A DNA stretch of 64,000 bases from Clostridium sp. M62/1 (GTDB lineage: Bacteria > Bacillota > Clostridia > Lachnospirales > Lachnospiraceae). The stretch spans positions 2,238,001-2,302,000 of the forward strand of contig NZ_CP085988.1 of assembly GCF_020736365.1 (NCBI RefSeq), given 5' to 3'. The number at the start of each line of letters is the position of its first letter. The first letter of the stretch is position 1. The position numbers and the translations under genes are program-made. Below the pieces are notes generated by a model. The model saw only the letters and a program-made list of their open reading frames with translations. It had not been told where the DNA came from and did not search any database. This document shows positions 35,581 through 42,776 of this stretch, one piece after another.

Positions 35581-36453
35581 TTAGGAATGGAGCGCATTCA
35601 AAGTTCTGCCTATATCGCCTTCAATACAAATAGCCTGTCTCTGAATCTCTTTCGGGCAGTAGGCTTCTGAAAGATTTACACAGGCATAGGCGGCCTTTGG
35701 ATTCTGACAGGTCATCCTCCAAAAAGGATATTTGATGATAGACGGCGTGTTGCCGCCTACGCCCAATTCCAAATAGAGAATATGCATTCTTTCATGGCGG
35801 CGAAGAAAATCTTCATAGCGCTGAGCGGCCCTGTGCCAGCCTTCATCTTCGACAAAAGTCATATCTGCCCGCAGATTCATAGACATAGGCGCTCCGCATA
35901 CGGGGCAGTGGGGCACTAATTCACCGGGCACTTTCATGTCCTTTTGTTCGGTCAGCATCCTTTTGACAACGGCTTCGTTGTCGTAGGTCTTCTGGCTGCA
36001 GGGTCTGGAACACTGCCAAAGGCCATAATCGCCCTGTATGTAGAACAGCCTGTGCTTATCAAATCCGGCCTTCTGGAAACAGTGGTCTACATTGGTAGTC
36101 AGCACGAAATAGTCCTTGTCCCGCACCAGCCTCAGAAGATCGCCGTATACAGGTTTTGGCGCGTCCAGATAGCGGTTGATGTAGATATACCGGCTCCAGT
36201 ATGCCCAGTGTTCCTCTAAAGTTTCAAAGGGATAGAAGCCGCCGGAATACATATCGCGGAAACCATACTTTTGAATGAAGTCCCCAAAATATTTTTCAAA
36301 GCGTTCTCCTGTATAAGTAAAGCCAGCTGAAGCGGAAAGTCCAGCACCGGCGCCGATGATAACTGCATCTGCAGTATCCAGTTGGTGTTTCAGCCGCGAT
36401 ATTTTATCATAACAGACGTTTGTAGATTTCATAGTCGCTGTCTTTGAAAACAT
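35581..36453 (-). CDS. Class M sirtuin (SirTM), protein ADP-ribosyltransferase candidate
   Basis: A 290-residue NAD-dependent sirtuin. The NAD loop GAGAGLSASAG spans residues 34-44 and TTNVDHCFQ starts at 119. The usual catalytic His is Gln140 (FYIQGDYG), the hallmark of class M sirtuins; Asn121, Gln140 and Arg195 fall where active-site residues of the streptococcal enzyme lie. The zinc site is Cys148, Cys152, Cys183 and Cys186. Characterised class M sirtuins ADP-ribosylate a lipoyl carrier protein rather than deacylate. The start overlaps the macrodomain gene by 47 bp, with AGGTGATCTTCA as ribosome binding site. It is the last gene of a riboswitch-led unit; the substrate here is unknown. Confidence 0.87.
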   Translation of the reverse strand: MFSKTATMKSTNVCYDKISRLKHQLDTADAVIIGAGAGLSASAGFTYTGERFEKYFGDFIQKYGFRDMYSGGFYPFETLEEHWAYWSRYIYINRYLDAPKPVYGDLLRLVRDKDYFVLTTNVDHCFQKAGFDKHRLFYIQGDYGLWQCSRPCSQKTYDNEAVVKRMLTEQKDMKVPGELVPHCPVCGAPMSMNLRADMTFVEDEGWHRAAQRYEDFLRRHERMHILYLELGVGGNTPSIIKYPFWRMTCQNPKAAYACVNLSEAYCPKEIQRQAICIEGDIGRTLNALHS

Positions 36454-37189
36454 TGAAGATCACCTCGATTCTGTTTGAATTCTGCTGCTGCCATGTCCTG
36501 ACTGTCTGTATGGCAATCTCTGCCGCCAGTTCATTTGGAAAATGAAATTCGCCAGTGGATATACAGCAAAATGCCACGCTCTTCAAACCGTAAGCTGCCG
36601 CTAATTTTAAACAAGAGCGATAGCAGCCTGCCAGCAGTTCACAGTCTGTCTTTGTGACGGTTCCGTAGATGATGGGCCCCACGGTGTGCAGCACATAGCG
36701 GCAAGGCAGATTGTAGGCTTTCGTGATTTTTGCCTTGCCTGTGGCTTCTTCTTTCCTCTGTCCAGCCATAATGCGGGCACACTCCATACGGAGCTGTATG
36801 CCTGCGTAAGTGTGAATAGCGTTGTCAATGCAGCCGTGACAGGGAACAAAACAGCCCAGTATCCGGCTGTTCGCCGCATTTACAATGGCGTCAGCGGCAA
36901 GGGTGGTGATATCGCCCTGCCAGAGATATATTCCCGGCTGTATCGGCGTTAGATTCTCCGGTTCTGTAACGCCCCGCTCTGCAAGCCGTTCCTGCAGATA
37001 GGCGTCCTGCACTTTCAAAAATTCTTCACTGGCTGGTACAGGCGGCCGCACATTCATCAGGCTTCGCAAAAGGCGACGCTTATCCGGCTGTCCGGCAGGA
37101 ATCTCTCTATTTTTATATTCCTCGTTTTCGTTCAGCAAGCAGCGGATAAGGAAGTCAAGCCGCTGTCCCTGGGTAATTGGCTGTGTCAT
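36407..37189 (-). CDS. Zinc-dependent macrodomain ADP-ribosyl hydrolase
   Basis: A 260-residue protein with an N-terminal helical region (1-80) and a macrodomain: GDITTLAADAIVNAAN at about 92-107, and the Zn-macro signature with Cys113, His118 and Cys120 (CFVPCHGC), whose C-x4-H-x-C spacing equals that of Streptococcus Zn-macros. HTVGPI and CCISTGEFHFPNE follow. This type removes ADP-ribose placed by SirTM, and the pair is a known writer/eraser couple. The ATG at 37189 is chosen because AAAGGAGGCAGTCCCC precedes it; it overlaps the upstream stop (ATGA). It is translationally linked on both sides. Confidence 0.9.
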   Translation of the reverse strand: MTQPITQGQRLDFLIRCLLNENEEYKNREIPAGQPDKRRLLRSLMNVRPPVPASEEFLKVQDAYLQERLAERGVTEPENLTPIQPGIYLWQGDITTLAADAIVNAANSRILGCFVPCHGCIDNAIHTYAGIQLRMECARIMAGQRKEEATGKAKITKAYNLPCRYVLHTVGPIIYGTVTKTDCELLAGCYRSCLKLAAAYGLKSVAFCCISTGEFHFPNELAAEIAIQTVRTWQQQNSNRIEVIFNVFKDSDYEIYKRLL

Positions 37190-37815
37190 GGGGACTGCCT
37201 CCTTTCGACTGCCCCTGCGGGACAAATTTCAAAGCAGTTCCCGCAGTGCAGGCAGTGTTCCTGTTCAATCGCGACGGGCTTTTGTGTAATATCAATGCAT
37301 TTCTGCGGACATTTCGAGTAGCACAGTTTGCAGCCGATACATTTATCTGTCACAAAGTAGCCAGTTTCCTTTGCCTGTGCGCCCCCGAAAGAAAAACTGG
37401 CCCGGTCTATGGGCCGTTTAGAAAGGTCGAACCATTCGCCAGCCCCCTCGTAGATTTTGAACACAGTGAGAGCGCTGCGGGAGGGTATATCTGGATAGAT
37501 TTTCTCCATGTACAGATTTTTACGGAACAAGTCAGGCAATTTATCCGGGCCGATTTCTTTTGCCTTGCCCTGCACTGATACGGCCACGCAGGAAAGGGTA
37601 TCTTCTCCCTTCATGGCAGTAAAGGCGATATTTTCATTGGCTTTCAAGCGGTCATAAAAGTTCTTCCCTTTTGCGGTCAGAAAATAGAGGCCGCTTTCAT
37701 CATAGTCCATGATGTCGATGGCGCAGGTGACGGGCCGCCCCTGGCTGTCCACAGTGGCAAATGCGGAAGAATGGATTTCTTCCGCGATATATTTCAGATA
37801 ATTTCTTGTCTGCAT
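37186..37815 (-). CDS. FMN-binding split-barrel protein fused to a 2x[4Fe-4S] ferredoxin domain
   Basis: A 209-residue two-domain redox protein. Residues 1-135 match the pyridoxamine-phosphate-oxidase-like flavin split barrel (FATVDSQGRPVTCAID, YFLTAKGKNFYDRLKAN). Residues about 155-205 hold two complete cluster motifs, CIGCKLCYSKCPQKC and CLHCGNCFEICPAG. It should pass electrons between FMN and iron-sulfur clusters in the cytosol; the substrate is unknown. The gene starts 10 bp after the ribU remnant with an AGGAG site, and its stop overlaps the macrodomain start. Its FMN dependence fits control by the riboswitch upstream. Confidence 0.88.
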   Translation of the reverse strand: MQTRNYLKYIAEEIHSSAFATVDSQGRPVTCAIDIMDYDESGLYFLTAKGKNFYDRLKANENIAFTAMKGEDTLSCVAVSVQGKAKEIGPDKLPDLFRKNLYMEKIYPDIPSRSALTVFKIYEGAGEWFDLSKRPIDRASFSFGGAQAKETGYFVTDKCIGCKLCYSKCPQKCIDITQKPVAIEQEHCLHCGNCFEICPAGAVERRQSP

Positions 37816-37825
37816 GATGAATCTC

Positions 37826-38141
37826 CTATTTCTGTCTGCCCTTTAATATCGGGGCAAGCCGTTTATAAAGCGGTATGGTGGCAAGGCTGATACCGATTCC
37901 TTTCAGTAAACTGAACGGAAACGCGCTGAACAGCACAACATCGAGTTTCGTCCTGATGAAGGGAATAAACTGGCCAAAAGAAGCAATCAGCTGGTCCAAC
38001 GGCATGAATGCTTCAAATACGGGAAGCAGAATAAAATTCAAAAAAGGCAGACACAAAAGAAATAGCAGAGAGCACGGCACTCACTGCGAGCATACGCACA
38101 TTCTGAATCGACGTTCTTTTTTGCGCGGCAATCGTTTTCAT
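37826..38141 (-). pseudogene. ribU: Riboflavin transporter ribU, internal deletion and frame change
   Basis: Reading from the ATG at 38141 (GGAGAATC site) gives MKTIAAQKRTSI... and a first membrane helix ending AFFEF, typical of the RibU N-terminus. This frame stops 6 codons later. The +1 frame from the same spot reads LNFILLPVFEAF, then IRTKLDVVLFSAFPFSLLKGIGI and YKRLAPILKG, the normal RibU C-terminus. About 100 central residues and the frame are missing. The junction lies in TTTTTTGAATTTT, which could encode both FFEF and LNF, so a microhomology-driven deletion is likely. RibU is the substrate-binding part of an ECF riboflavin importer; this copy cannot be functional. Confidence 0.8.
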
Positions 38142-38218
38142 GATTCTCCTATTGAGATATGATTTAGATTAGGAACAATCCCCACAAGGTTTGATTCCTG
38201 CGGGGCTGCTCCTGTCAT

Positions 38219-38330
38219 ATCTTCTCTCATCCGGACTATTACCGTCGGCAACGGGATTTCACCGTTTCGGCTGCTGATGCAGTTCGCAGACTATCACTGC
38301 CGGTCAGGGATTCCACCTTGCCCCGAAGAT
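38219..38330 (-). promoter_or_regulatory. FMN riboswitch (RFN element)
   Basis: Read on the - strand from 38330, the RFN core is complete: ATCTTCGGGGCAAGGTGGAA at the 5' side of P1/P2, CCCTGACCGGCAGTGATAGT (P2-P3), GCAGCCG, CGGTGAAATCCCGTTGCCGAC (as two short blocks) and GTCCGGATGAGAGAAGAT closing P1. FMN-bound RFN elements lower expression of riboflavin synthesis and import genes. Downstream, CCCCGCAGG at about 38200 can pair with CCTTGTGGGG near 38180, a possible expression-platform hairpin before the AGGAG at 38146. It sits only about 17 bp after the preceding gene's stop. Confidence 0.93.
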
Positions 38331-38346
38331 AGTTGGAAAGCTCTTC

Positions 38347-38748
38347 TTACAGGTCATACTCCTTAGGCGGATTGCCGGAGAAGTCGGCAATCACAGCGTG
38401 AGCGTTCTTCAGGTAGAGCACCTCGAAGATCGGGTTGGCCGCCTCACCATACTGTCCCTTGACAATGGGGTTCCGGATGCACATCTCTTTGGCGGCCATG
38501 TTGTTCTCGAAAACGGCCTCGCCGTTCAGACGGATCCACGCATAAGCCGGACTGGAAACAGAAATCTCAATATTGGGATTGGCCTGCATATCCTTGTAGA
38601 CTTCCTTGGTGCTGTTGGTGCAGAACCACAGCCTGCCATCCAGCTCACCGGCAAACATGAAGGGGCGGCACTTGGCCTTTCCGTCACGGCCTACGGTAGC
38701 CAGATACTGTACGGGATTTTCCTGTAAAAATTTAACAACTTCGTTCAT
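38347..38748 (-). CDS. Pyridoxamine 5'-phosphate oxidase-family FMN-binding protein
   Basis: A 133-residue flavin split-barrel protein (LATVGRDGKAKCRPFMFAGE, LWFCTNSTKEVYKDMQANP, AYAWIRLNGEAVFENN). Members bind FMN or sometimes F420 or heme; this short clostridial branch has no assigned substrate. The ATG at 38748 has an ACAGGAGGTATTCATC site. It is upstream of the FMN riboswitch on the same strand with almost no gap, so it may be the first gene of the transcript, expressed without riboswitch control. A palindromic operator-like site lies 48 bp upstream. Confidence 0.85.
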   Translation of the reverse strand: MNEVVKFLQENPVQYLATVGRDGKAKCRPFMFAGELDGRLWFCTNSTKEVYKDMQANPNIEISVSSPAYAWIRLNGEAVFENNMAAKEMCIRNPIVKGQYGEAANPIFEVLYLKNAHAVIADFSGNPPKEYDL

Positions 38749-38795
38749 GATGAATACCTCCTGTGTTTTCTTATGAGCTTATTGTAATCTCCTTT

Positions 38796-38817
38796 GTGCG
38801 GACTGTGAAGTACGCAC
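38796..38817. promoter_or_regulatory. 22-bp palindromic operator candidate upstream of the FMN-binding gene
   Basis: On the - strand GTGCGTACT-TCAC-AGTCCGCAC forms 9-bp arms with one mismatch. The GTAC-containing dyad resembles sites of HxlR-type redox regulators, which often control such oxidoreductase genes, but no regulator gene is in the window. A second dyad, GTTAC-6-GTAAC, lies at 38832-38847. Confidence 0.4.
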
Positions 38818-38987
38818 AATATTGTGGCATAGTTACCTGTTTGTAACCATGAAAGCCTGACGTTCTGATTCAAAAATTTTGTGATTTGTGATTGATATGG
38901 AAAGAGCGTTCGTGATATGTTATTAGTACAGGTTATTTTCAGTTAAGTTTTACAGATGGGAGACAGGCGAAACGCCGAAATACAGAT

Positions 38988-41045
38988 ATGACCAATCAGC
39001 TCAGAACATACATAGCAGCTGCCGCTACCCTGGCGGCGGCCTCGATTTTGCCAGTTAAAATTTCACAATATACGGACATCAGCGGACTTGCCGCTTTTGA
39101 GGAAAATGAAGGCGGAGAGGATGAGAAAAAAAATTTAAAAGAGGAGGCTGTGGTGAGAAAGGCAGGTGCTGAAGCCGGCCTCAGAATAGATGGAAGGAAT
39201 ACGAAAGTGTTCACAGACACAGGTGCCAAAGAAACGGGTGTTCTAAAGAAGGCTGCCTGGTACTGTCAGGAGTTTCTGGAACACCTTCAGCCGTCGAATA
39301 TGGGAGCCGGATACACCCCGTCTGCCCTCAGTCTGAATCTGGCATATCTCTTTTCACAGCCAGGGAATGCAGCGGGGATGGAGAATCTGATGTTTCAGGA
39401 GATACAGAGAGGGCTCTGCCTGCTCAATCCGTCCCATCACCTTCAGTCTCTGGGCGGAAAGCTTTTTGAAAAGCTGAATGAGAAGGAACAGGAGTGGATG
39501 TACAGAATTTACCATGATTTGAACCGGCTTCCATACAGGACGAGCATCCATCTGCAGTTTTTAGACGGAGATGCCCAGGCAGATGAAAGCTATACCAACT
39601 CACAGGAAATTTTGTCCTTAGCCAGTGTTTATGCCTATTACCACTCCTGGGATGACTATGAAGCAACAGAAGACTATGCCTTTAAATTGTGGGAGCTTTC
39701 TCACCAGTATGATATTTCTGTAGGCTCTGTCTATTACTGCGGCGGCTGTGAAGAGGAGGAGAGCGGGGAAACAGAAAGTGTGCCTAAGAGAGAGGTGCTT
39801 CCAGAAAATGAAACTCTGAATCAGGAAAAAGCTGCAGAGATTTCAGCTGAAGGGCAGGCAGTGCAGATGCCCTCCGGGCCGGCTTCCGATCCAAAAGCTC
39901 AGACAGACGAAGGGGCGGCGAAGGCGGTAGAGAACCATACGGCAAGTACAGACAGCAGAGAACAGAGCGGAGAAACTGTAAGCAAAGAAAATACAGACAA
40001 TGAAGCAGACAGCGAAGCTGCAGGAAATGCAGTAAAAAATGGAAACAGCCAAAATATGGATACTTCAGTAAAAAGCGAGAACAGCCAAAATGGGGATGTT
40101 TCGGTAAAAAATGAGAACAGCCAAGGTACAGGAGTTTCAGTAAAAACCAAATACAGCGAGAAGACAGGTAATGCAGAGGGAGAAAAGATAAATCGTCAGC
40201 AGATACCTGACATCAGCCAGGAAATGGCACAGCAGGCTTCGGCGGGACAGGAGACGGGAGACGGAGAGAACTTTTCAGGGTGCCCGGGACATGTGGACGT
40301 CACAGTAACTGTCCGTATCAACGGCCTTGACGAAAAGAACAATCTTTTTTTGCTGGCTCAGGGCATACAGGAGACAGAAGCTGCAGAGGAGGAGAGCCCG
40401 GAAGATGCCGTTTATTCTGCCATGGCAGAGACTCTGATTTGGCCGGGGTGGAATGACGATACCATGAAGGCGGCGTGTGCCCTGGCTGACCAGGATTGGG
40501 AGGCACAGTTCGGCTTTACCCGCCCGGCAGTGTCCTTTGGAAAGACGCTTACGAGACAGGAATATGAAACGTATATGAGCCTCCTGCCTGATGAGCTGTC
40601 GGCGGAGAGAAAGTCCCTGATAGCTTTTGCGCTGGATTCCGTGGGAAAGGTTCCATATTACTATGGAGGAAAACCGGCCTGCCCTGGATTTGGCGGAAAC
40701 AACTTCTTTTCGCTGACATCTCCGGACACAATGGGGCGCACCTTAAAAGGCCTCGACTGTTCCGGATGGATCAACTGGGTTTACTGGTCGGTTCTGGGCT
40801 CCCCGATTACAAGTGCAGGCACCAGCAGTCTGGCCGAGAGCGGAAGAGCAGTCACAAAGGAGGAGCTGAAGCCGGGAGATATTGCAGTTATATCAGGAGA
40901 TGATGCCCATGTTGTTATGTTTCTGGGATGGGATGAGGCGACGGGGGATATGATATGTATCCACGAGAGCGCCGGAAATACCAATAACGTGACAGTAAGT
41001 CATACGAACAGGGAATGGACTGATTACCGGAGTTTAGTGGAATAG
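38988..41045 (+). CDS. Secreted NlpC/P60 cell-wall hydrolase with repeat-rich linker
   Basis: A 685-residue exported protein. The N-terminus (AAAATLAAASILPVKI) is a hydrophobic export segment. Residues about 70-240 form a helical domain of unknown type; a linker of about 180 residues follows, rich in Glu, Asn, Gln and Ser, including four 12-residue repeats; after another domain comes a C-terminal NlpC/P60 peptidase with Cys591 in GLDCSGW and His641 in DDAHVVMFLG, followed by HESAGN. Such enzymes cleave D-Glu-m-DAP bonds in stem peptides. No strong ribosome binding site precedes the ATG, so the start is not firm. A rho-independent terminator follows. Confidence 0.85.
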   Translation: MTNQLRTYIAAAATLAAASILPVKISQYTDISGLAAFEENEGGEDEKKNLKEEAVVRKAGAEAGLRIDGRNTKVFTDTGAKETGVLKKAAWYCQEFLEHLQPSNMGAGYTPSALSLNLAYLFSQPGNAAGMENLMFQEIQRGLCLLNPSHHLQSLGGKLFEKLNEKEQEWMYRIYHDLNRLPYRTSIHLQFLDGDAQADESYTNSQEILSLASVYAYYHSWDDYEATEDYAFKLWELSHQYDISVGSVYYCGGCEEEESGETESVPKREVLPENETLNQEKAAEISAEGQAVQMPSGPASDPKAQTDEGAAKAVENHTASTDSREQSGETVSKENTDNEADSEAAGNAVKNGNSQNMDTSVKSENSQNGDVSVKNENSQGTGVSVKTKYSEKTGNAEGEKINRQQIPDISQEMAQQASAGQETGDGENFSGCPGHVDVTVTVRINGLDEKNNLFLLAQGIQETEAAEEESPEDAVYSAMAETLIWPGWNDDTMKAACALADQDWEAQFGFTRPAVSFGKTLTRQEYETYMSLLPDELSAERKSLIAFALDSVGKVPYYYGGKPACPGFGGNNFFSLTSPDTMGRTLKGLDCSGWINWVYWSVLGSPITSAGTSSLAESGRAVTKEELKPGDIAVISGDDAHVVMFLGWDEATGDMICIHESAGNTNNVTVSHTNREWTDYRSLVE
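40032..40175 (+). repeat. Four tandem 36-bp units inside the NlpC/P60 gene
   Basis: Units at 40032, 40068, 40104 and 40140 encode VKNGNSQNMDTS, VKSENSQNGDVS, VKNENSQGTGVS and VKTKYSEKTGNA. The first three are clearly related; the fourth is diverged. Copy number could vary among strains. Confidence 0.75.
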
Positions 41046-41148
41046 GGATAATGGTTTGAAATAGAGCAAAAAGATGAACCTGTTGCTTTTGTCCAAACCG
41101 TTCTGGAAGGCCGGAACCTGATGCTGAAGGAAATCGGATAAAAAAACT

Positions 41149-41180
41149 TTTCCCCTGGGGCATGGCTACAGGGGATTTTT
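41149..41180. terminator. Rho-independent terminator after the NlpC/P60 gene
   Basis: TCCCCTG (41151-41157) pairs with CAGGGGA (41169-41175), followed by TTTTT at 41176-41180. On the - strand the stem is followed by AAAAGTTTTTT, so it may work both ways. Confidence 0.75.
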
Positions 41181-41196
41181 ATAGATTATCAATGAT

Positions 41197-41313
41197 TCAG
41201 TATATCGCCATCAGTTCACCCGGCTGGACCTGCATAGCACAGCAGCACATGAAAACCAGAATCACCGATAACAAACCGGAAAACATCTTACGGAACAGAA
41301 GAGCCACCTTCAT
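41197..41313 (-). CDS. Possible 38-residue hydrophobic peptide gene
   Basis: Read from the ATG at 41313 the peptide has a basic start (MKVALLFRKMF), a hydrophobic helix (SGLLSVILVFMCCCAM) and a short polar tail ending MAIY. The layout resembles a small membrane or secreted peptide. There is no convincing ribosome binding site, and the codon count is low, so this may be chance. Confidence 0.22.
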   Translation of the reverse strand: MKVALLFRKMFSGLLSVILVFMCCCAMQVQPGELMAIY

Positions 41314-41924
41314 CTATAACTATTCGTGAAAGAATAGTTTATCGAATAGTTTGTGCGAAAAGCGGTTTATACAGCTCTTTTGCCTTTCACCGGTTCCTGT
41401 TTGTGCCTTCACAAGGTCCATGGCCTGTTCCTGGGATTAATTTGTGTTTTTTGTGTTTTATGCTGCGCTCCTTGCAATCTTCAATGTTTCAGATATACAG
41501 CTTTATCATTTCGTCCAATCGCCCAGTCCGTGCCTTGTTTATTTAAACTCTGCTGACTGCTATAAAGTGTTTTGTATTGTCTGCTGTTTATGTTTACATT
41601 ATGAATTATTTGATTATATAAATCGTCTGTCCCTTTTCGCTTTTCACCTTTCCGCTTTCTGCTTCGTTGTACGCCTTGCCTCATTTTGCACCTATTTCCA
41701 TGTTCCACTCTATACCCTGCCATCTAGTGTTCTCTGTGGCAAAGCTGTTTGGCCCTTCTGAAATCATACTTTAAAGTTCTTCCTGTGGCTAATGTCGGCC
41801 ATATTGATCGTTTTAATTGTTAATTAAATAACAAGAAAGCAATAAAGAATTGCCGTTTCCGATCTATTCCCAGTCTGTGGTTTGGAACCGCTGCAGCCAG
41901 GCAGAATATTTTGACTTTTCAGTT

Positions 41925-41952
41925 TTGCAGAGAATCGTTCTTATGTTATAAT
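41925..41952 (+). promoter_or_regulatory. Probable promoter of the TtcA-like gene
   Basis: TTGCAG at 41925-41930 and perfect TATAAT at 41947-41952, spacer 16 bp, 74 bp before the ATG at 42026. Confidence 0.5.
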
Positions 41953-42025
41953 GAATATTGGGTAAACGAGCAGTGAATAAAGACAACTATTTCAATACCC
42001 AGACACTGAAGATACAGGAGAATTT

Positions 42026-42751
42026 ATGAAGTTACAACGACTGTTGAGCCTGACGCGTCAGGCTTTGGATGACTATGGAATGATTGAATCAGGTGACAAA
42101 ATTGCTGTGGGGCTTTCTGGAGGTAAAGACAGCCTCGCTTTGCTGTATGCGCTGAAGCATATTCAGAAATTCTATCCGAAGTCCTTTGATTTATGTGCTA
42201 TAACTGTTGACTTGGGATTTGGAAACTTTAATCTGGAGGCAGCTCAGGAGTTCTGCTCTTCTCTCTGTGTTCCCTACACAATTGTCCCTACAGAAATCAG
42301 CCAGGTGGTGTTTGAGACCAGGAAGGAATCGAATCCCTGTGCGCTCTGTGCGAAAATGAGGAAGGGGGCCCTCAATCAGGCTGCAAAAAATTTGGGCTGC
42401 AATAAAATTGCGTATGCTCACCACAGAGACGATCTGATTGACACAATGCTGCTTTCTCTGATCTACGAGGGGCGGTTTCACTCATTTTCTCCGAAAACCT
42501 ATCTGGACAGAATGGATTTATTCGTTATCAGACCTTTTTTATACATCCCGGAAGCGGATATTATAGGATTTAAAAACCGTTACAGCCTTCCGGTATGCAA
42601 AAACCCCTGTCCGGTTGACGGGAAAACCAAGAGGGAGTATGTGAAGCAGTTGATTAAAACCATTAACATGGAGGCATCTGGCGTCAAAGACAGACTGTTC
42701 CACGCTATTATAACGGGAAACATTCCGGGGTGGCCAGAAAGAAGCCGCTGA
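42026..42751 (+). CDS. TtcA-like PP-loop ATPase (tRNA thiolation family)
   Basis: A 241-residue protein with the PP-loop GLSGGKDSLALLYALK at about residues 29-44, a CxxC pair (NPCALCAKMRKGAL) and a further Cys in KNPCPVDGKTKRE, the arrangement of TtcA, which binds a [4Fe-4S] cluster and thiolates C32 of tRNA. AYAHHRDDLIDTML is also typical. Close clostridial relatives may act on other tRNA positions, so the exact reaction is inferred. AGGAGAATTT precedes the ATG. The recombinase gene starts 25 bp downstream. Confidence 0.85.
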   Translation: MKLQRLLSLTRQALDDYGMIESGDKIAVGLSGGKDSLALLYALKHIQKFYPKSFDLCAITVDLGFGNFNLEAAQEFCSSLCVPYTIVPTEISQVVFETRKESNPCALCAKMRKGALNQAAKNLGCNKIAYAHHRDDLIDTMLLSLIYEGRFHSFSPKTYLDRMDLFVIRPFLYIPEADIIGFKNRYSLPVCKNPCPVDGKTKREYVKQLIKTINMEASGVKDRLFHAIITGNIPGWPERSR

Positions 42752-42776
42752 GAGAACTTATTTGGAGGGATTAGAA

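Larger units (their letters stand above)
41181..42025. other. 845-bp AT- and pyrimidine-rich stretch with no confident gene
   Basis: Composition changes sharply from the flanking genes. Open frames at 41353-41761 (+) and 41481-41723 (-) are Cys/Phe/Leu-rich and lack start sites or family features. A hairpin AACTATTC/GAATAGTT lies at 41318-41339, and GAATAGTTT is directly repeated at 41332 and 41344. A possible 38-codon gene on the - strand is listed separately. The stretch may be a decayed insertion or a long leader. Confidence 0.45.

Noticed and set aside
41353..41761. Overlapping open frames in the AT-rich stretch
   Set aside because: Cys/Phe/Leu-rich translations without start sites or domains; expected by chance in pyrimidine-rich DNA.
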